DNA of 5,292 nt from Bacillota bacterium (GTDB lineage: Bacteria > Bacillota > Bacilli > Alicyclobacillales > SLC66). Made by a program: the position numbers and the translations under genes. The notes below the pieces were generated by a model. It was not told where the DNA came from. It worked only from the letters and a program-made list of their open reading frames with translations, and did not search any database. The stretch spans positions 1 to 5,292 of the forward strand of contig JAJZZT010000169.1 in assembly GCA_021797415.1 (NCBI GenBank), given 5' to 3'. Within the stretch, counting starts at the first letter, position 1; every line of letters starts with the position of its first letter. Positions 5,123 to 5,292 of this stretch are shown in pieces.

Positions 5123-5292
5123 GCCACGAGGCGGTCTGCGTCCTGAACACGTCCGACCGCGCCGCCGCCATAACCCTGACCATCTACTTTGAAGACCGCG
5201 AGCCGCTGGACCGTTTTGCCGCCGTCTGCCCGGCGCGCCGCACCAACCACATCCGGCTGGATCGCGCGCGCAATGAAGACGGAATGGCCGTC
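5053..5292 (+). CDS. ASRT-family (sensory rhodopsin transducer-like) ligand-binding protein, 3'-truncated
   Basis: The frame from ATG 5053 is open to the window end and gives 80 residues of a family protein normally about 125 aa long. It opens with GKRTWLIPDGFLP, then has SHEAVCVLNTSD (24-35), ITLTIYFEDREPLDRF (40-55) and VCPARRTNHIRL (58-69). These align by eye with the Anabaena sensory rhodopsin transducer, which I recall as having ISHETVCILNAGD, EITIYYSDKEP and VPARRTKHVRF at the same places. ASRT is a small soluble all-beta protein; the wider family occurs in many bacteria without rhodopsins and has been proposed to bind small molecules such as sugars. Here, beside sugar-type enzymes and an AraC regulator, a metabolite-binding or sensing role is more likely than light signalling (inference). 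It overlaps the regulator gene by 70 nt in a different frame and must be co-transcribed with it. The C-terminus is outside the window. Confidence 0.88.
   Translation, partial: MQGKRTWLIPDGFLPVGSTGEQVSHEAVCVLNTSDRAAAITLTIYFEDREPLDRFAAVCPARRTNHIRLDRARNEDGMAV

Overview
The window looks like part of a carbohydrate-utilisation locus from a GC-rich bacterium, most likely a Gram-positive Firmicute of the Alicyclobacillus/Paenibacillus type. That guess rests on strong purine-rich Shine-Dalgarno sequences (GAGGAG, AGGAGG) at well-kept spacing, one TTG start, a RhaR-style AraC regulator and a general GC bias. It is an inference from style and not a taxonomic identification. All five genes lie on the + strand.

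Layout: (1) bases 1-725 hold the C-terminal two thirds of a Gfo/Idh/MocA NAD(P)-dependent sugar oxidoreductase, cut by the window edge. (2) Bases 728-907 are a 180-bp non-coding MITE-like element with 23-bp imperfect terminal inverted repeats, an internal perfect 14-bp hairpin and a 5-bp TAAAA target duplication. It landed on the stop codon of the oxidoreductase. Without it, about 42 bp would separate this gene from the next, so it appears to have inserted into an operon. (3) Bases 953-2494 encode a sulfatase-superfamily hydrolase with Thr in place of the Cys/Ser normally turned into formylglycine, and a low-complexity QDDGK tail built from a 15-bp tandem repeat. (4) Bases 2491-3897 encode a second member that keeps a canonical C-S-P-A-R formylglycine motif; the two genes overlap by ATGA. 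(5) Bases 3898-4123 are intergenic and hold a perfect 19-bp inverted repeat plus weaker nested dyads. (6) Bases 4124-5122 encode an AraC-family regulator with an N-terminal cupin. (7) From 5053 to the window end runs the start of a protein of the Anabaena sensory rhodopsin transducer (ASRT) family, here most likely a soluble small-molecule/sugar-binding protein; it overlaps the regulator gene by 70 nt.

Working model (inference): a sugar or sugar-like compound carrying sulfate, and perhaps phosphate, esters is taken up. It is de-esterified in the cytoplasm by the two hydrolases, neither of which has a signal peptide, and oxidised by the Gfo/Idh/MocA enzyme. The AraC protein senses a related ligand through its cupin, and the ASRT-like protein binds a metabolite of the same pathway. 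No transporter and no formylglycine-generating enzyme is visible in the window. The most interesting points are the Thr-type/Cys-type hydrolase pair, the in-frame minisatellite just before the translational coupling site, the MITE inside the operon, and the ASRT gene nested in the 3' end of araC.
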